Shown: positions 63,785 through 64,000 of the stretch, piece by piece
Numbering within the stretch: the stretch's first letter is position 1
How the letters are laid out: every line of letters begins with the position of its first letter
Notes under the pieces: generated by a model
Told to the model about the DNA's origin: nothing
What the model saw: the letters and a program-made list of their open reading frames with translations, nothing else
Databases searched by the model: none
Origin: Azolla caroliniana
Taxonomy: Eukaryota; Polypodiophyta
DNA length: 64,000 nt
Direction of reading: 5' to 3'
Assembly (NCBI GenBank): GCA_043228905.1
Contig: JBHGNT010000005.1
Coordinates: 14,136,001-14,200,000, forward strand
Program-made: the position numbers and the translations under genes

Positions 63785-64000
63785 ATTTCACGAAGCAATC
63801 AACCGCGCAGTGAGATGCGACAATCGCCTCTTCAAACGACGTTCAGAACATCAGTTCCAGATGCCAAGGGCAAGATTTGAGCCTACCTACGCCTCACTGG
63901 TAGCGAAACCTTTTCCGAGGGATTCATATAATGCGCCTCAAGTAAGTACTCCAACTCCGATGGCAATTGACACCACACGTCGTCGTGGACTACTATCGAA
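63785..64000 (+). pseudogene. Second copy of Ty3-A gag (cut by window end)
   Basis: AINRAVRCDNRLFKRRSEHQ, FQMPRARFEPTYASLVAKPF and PMAIDTTRRRGLLS match Ty3-A gag at 7518-7725 with modest divergence. The frame is open to the window end, so the element continues to the right. The left junction to Ty3-D is near 63780. Confidence 0.85.

Overview
The window looks like nuclear DNA of a land plant, most likely a fern or related seed-free vascular plant. Two ordinary plant genes sit in a sea of nested LTR retrotransposons. The organism call is inference. It rests on the PLS-type pentatricopeptide gene with long, regular 'MYAKCG' repeats, an intron-free plant PHT1 phosphate transporter, and very heavy, decayed Copia and Ty3 content. 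No bacterial operon, rRNA cluster, CRISPR array or canonical tRNA gene was seen.

Layout. 1-18.75 kb is a retrotransposon nest: a Copia relic split by a solo LTR, a Ty3 relic split by another solo LTR, a reverse-strand Ty3 relic, a second Copia, and two reverse-strand Copia gag relics. 18.75-25.9 kb is the gene island: a PHT1 transporter (plus) convergent with a PPR protein (minus), 0.34 kb apart. 26-30.3 kb holds degraded Copia LTRs (one with a solo Ty3 LTR inside it) and featureless AT-rich DNA. 30.3-34.5 kb is the first of two inverted copies of an unusual element. 34.9-35.3 kb is a large hairpin made of eight nested palindromes. 35.4-42.2 kb is a Copia relic interrupted by a complete gag-only LTR element with 4-bp target duplication. 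42.9-55.5 kb is a long plus-strand Ty3 element interrupted by a nearly complete reverse-strand Copia and by a solo LTR of that same Copia family. 55.6-59.9 kb is the second, inverted copy of the unusual element. 59.9-64 kb is a reverse Copia relic, a MITE-like insertion, a reverse Ty3 relic and another copy of the first Ty3 gag.

The most interesting content is the inverted pair at 31.4-34.5 kb (minus) and 55.6-58.8 kb (plus). Both carry a broken gene that reads as a ParB/sulfiredoxin-like domain followed by a beta-class DNA methyltransferase: an ADIPYGF motif IV, and an FxGxG motif I that in one copy is split by a GT-AG intron. Both share about 1.1-1.2 kb of 3' flank ending in the same terminal sequence. 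An opposite-facing version of that terminus lies at 42.7 kb beside a short acidic protein tail. This suggests a TIR DNA-transposon family that carries a phage/bacterial-type ParB-methyltransferase gene with spliceosomal introns. Both copies have stops and are probably dead.

The genes do not form a pathway. PHT1 and PPR are independent host genes. Everything else is mobile DNA whose insertion order can be read from target-site duplications.
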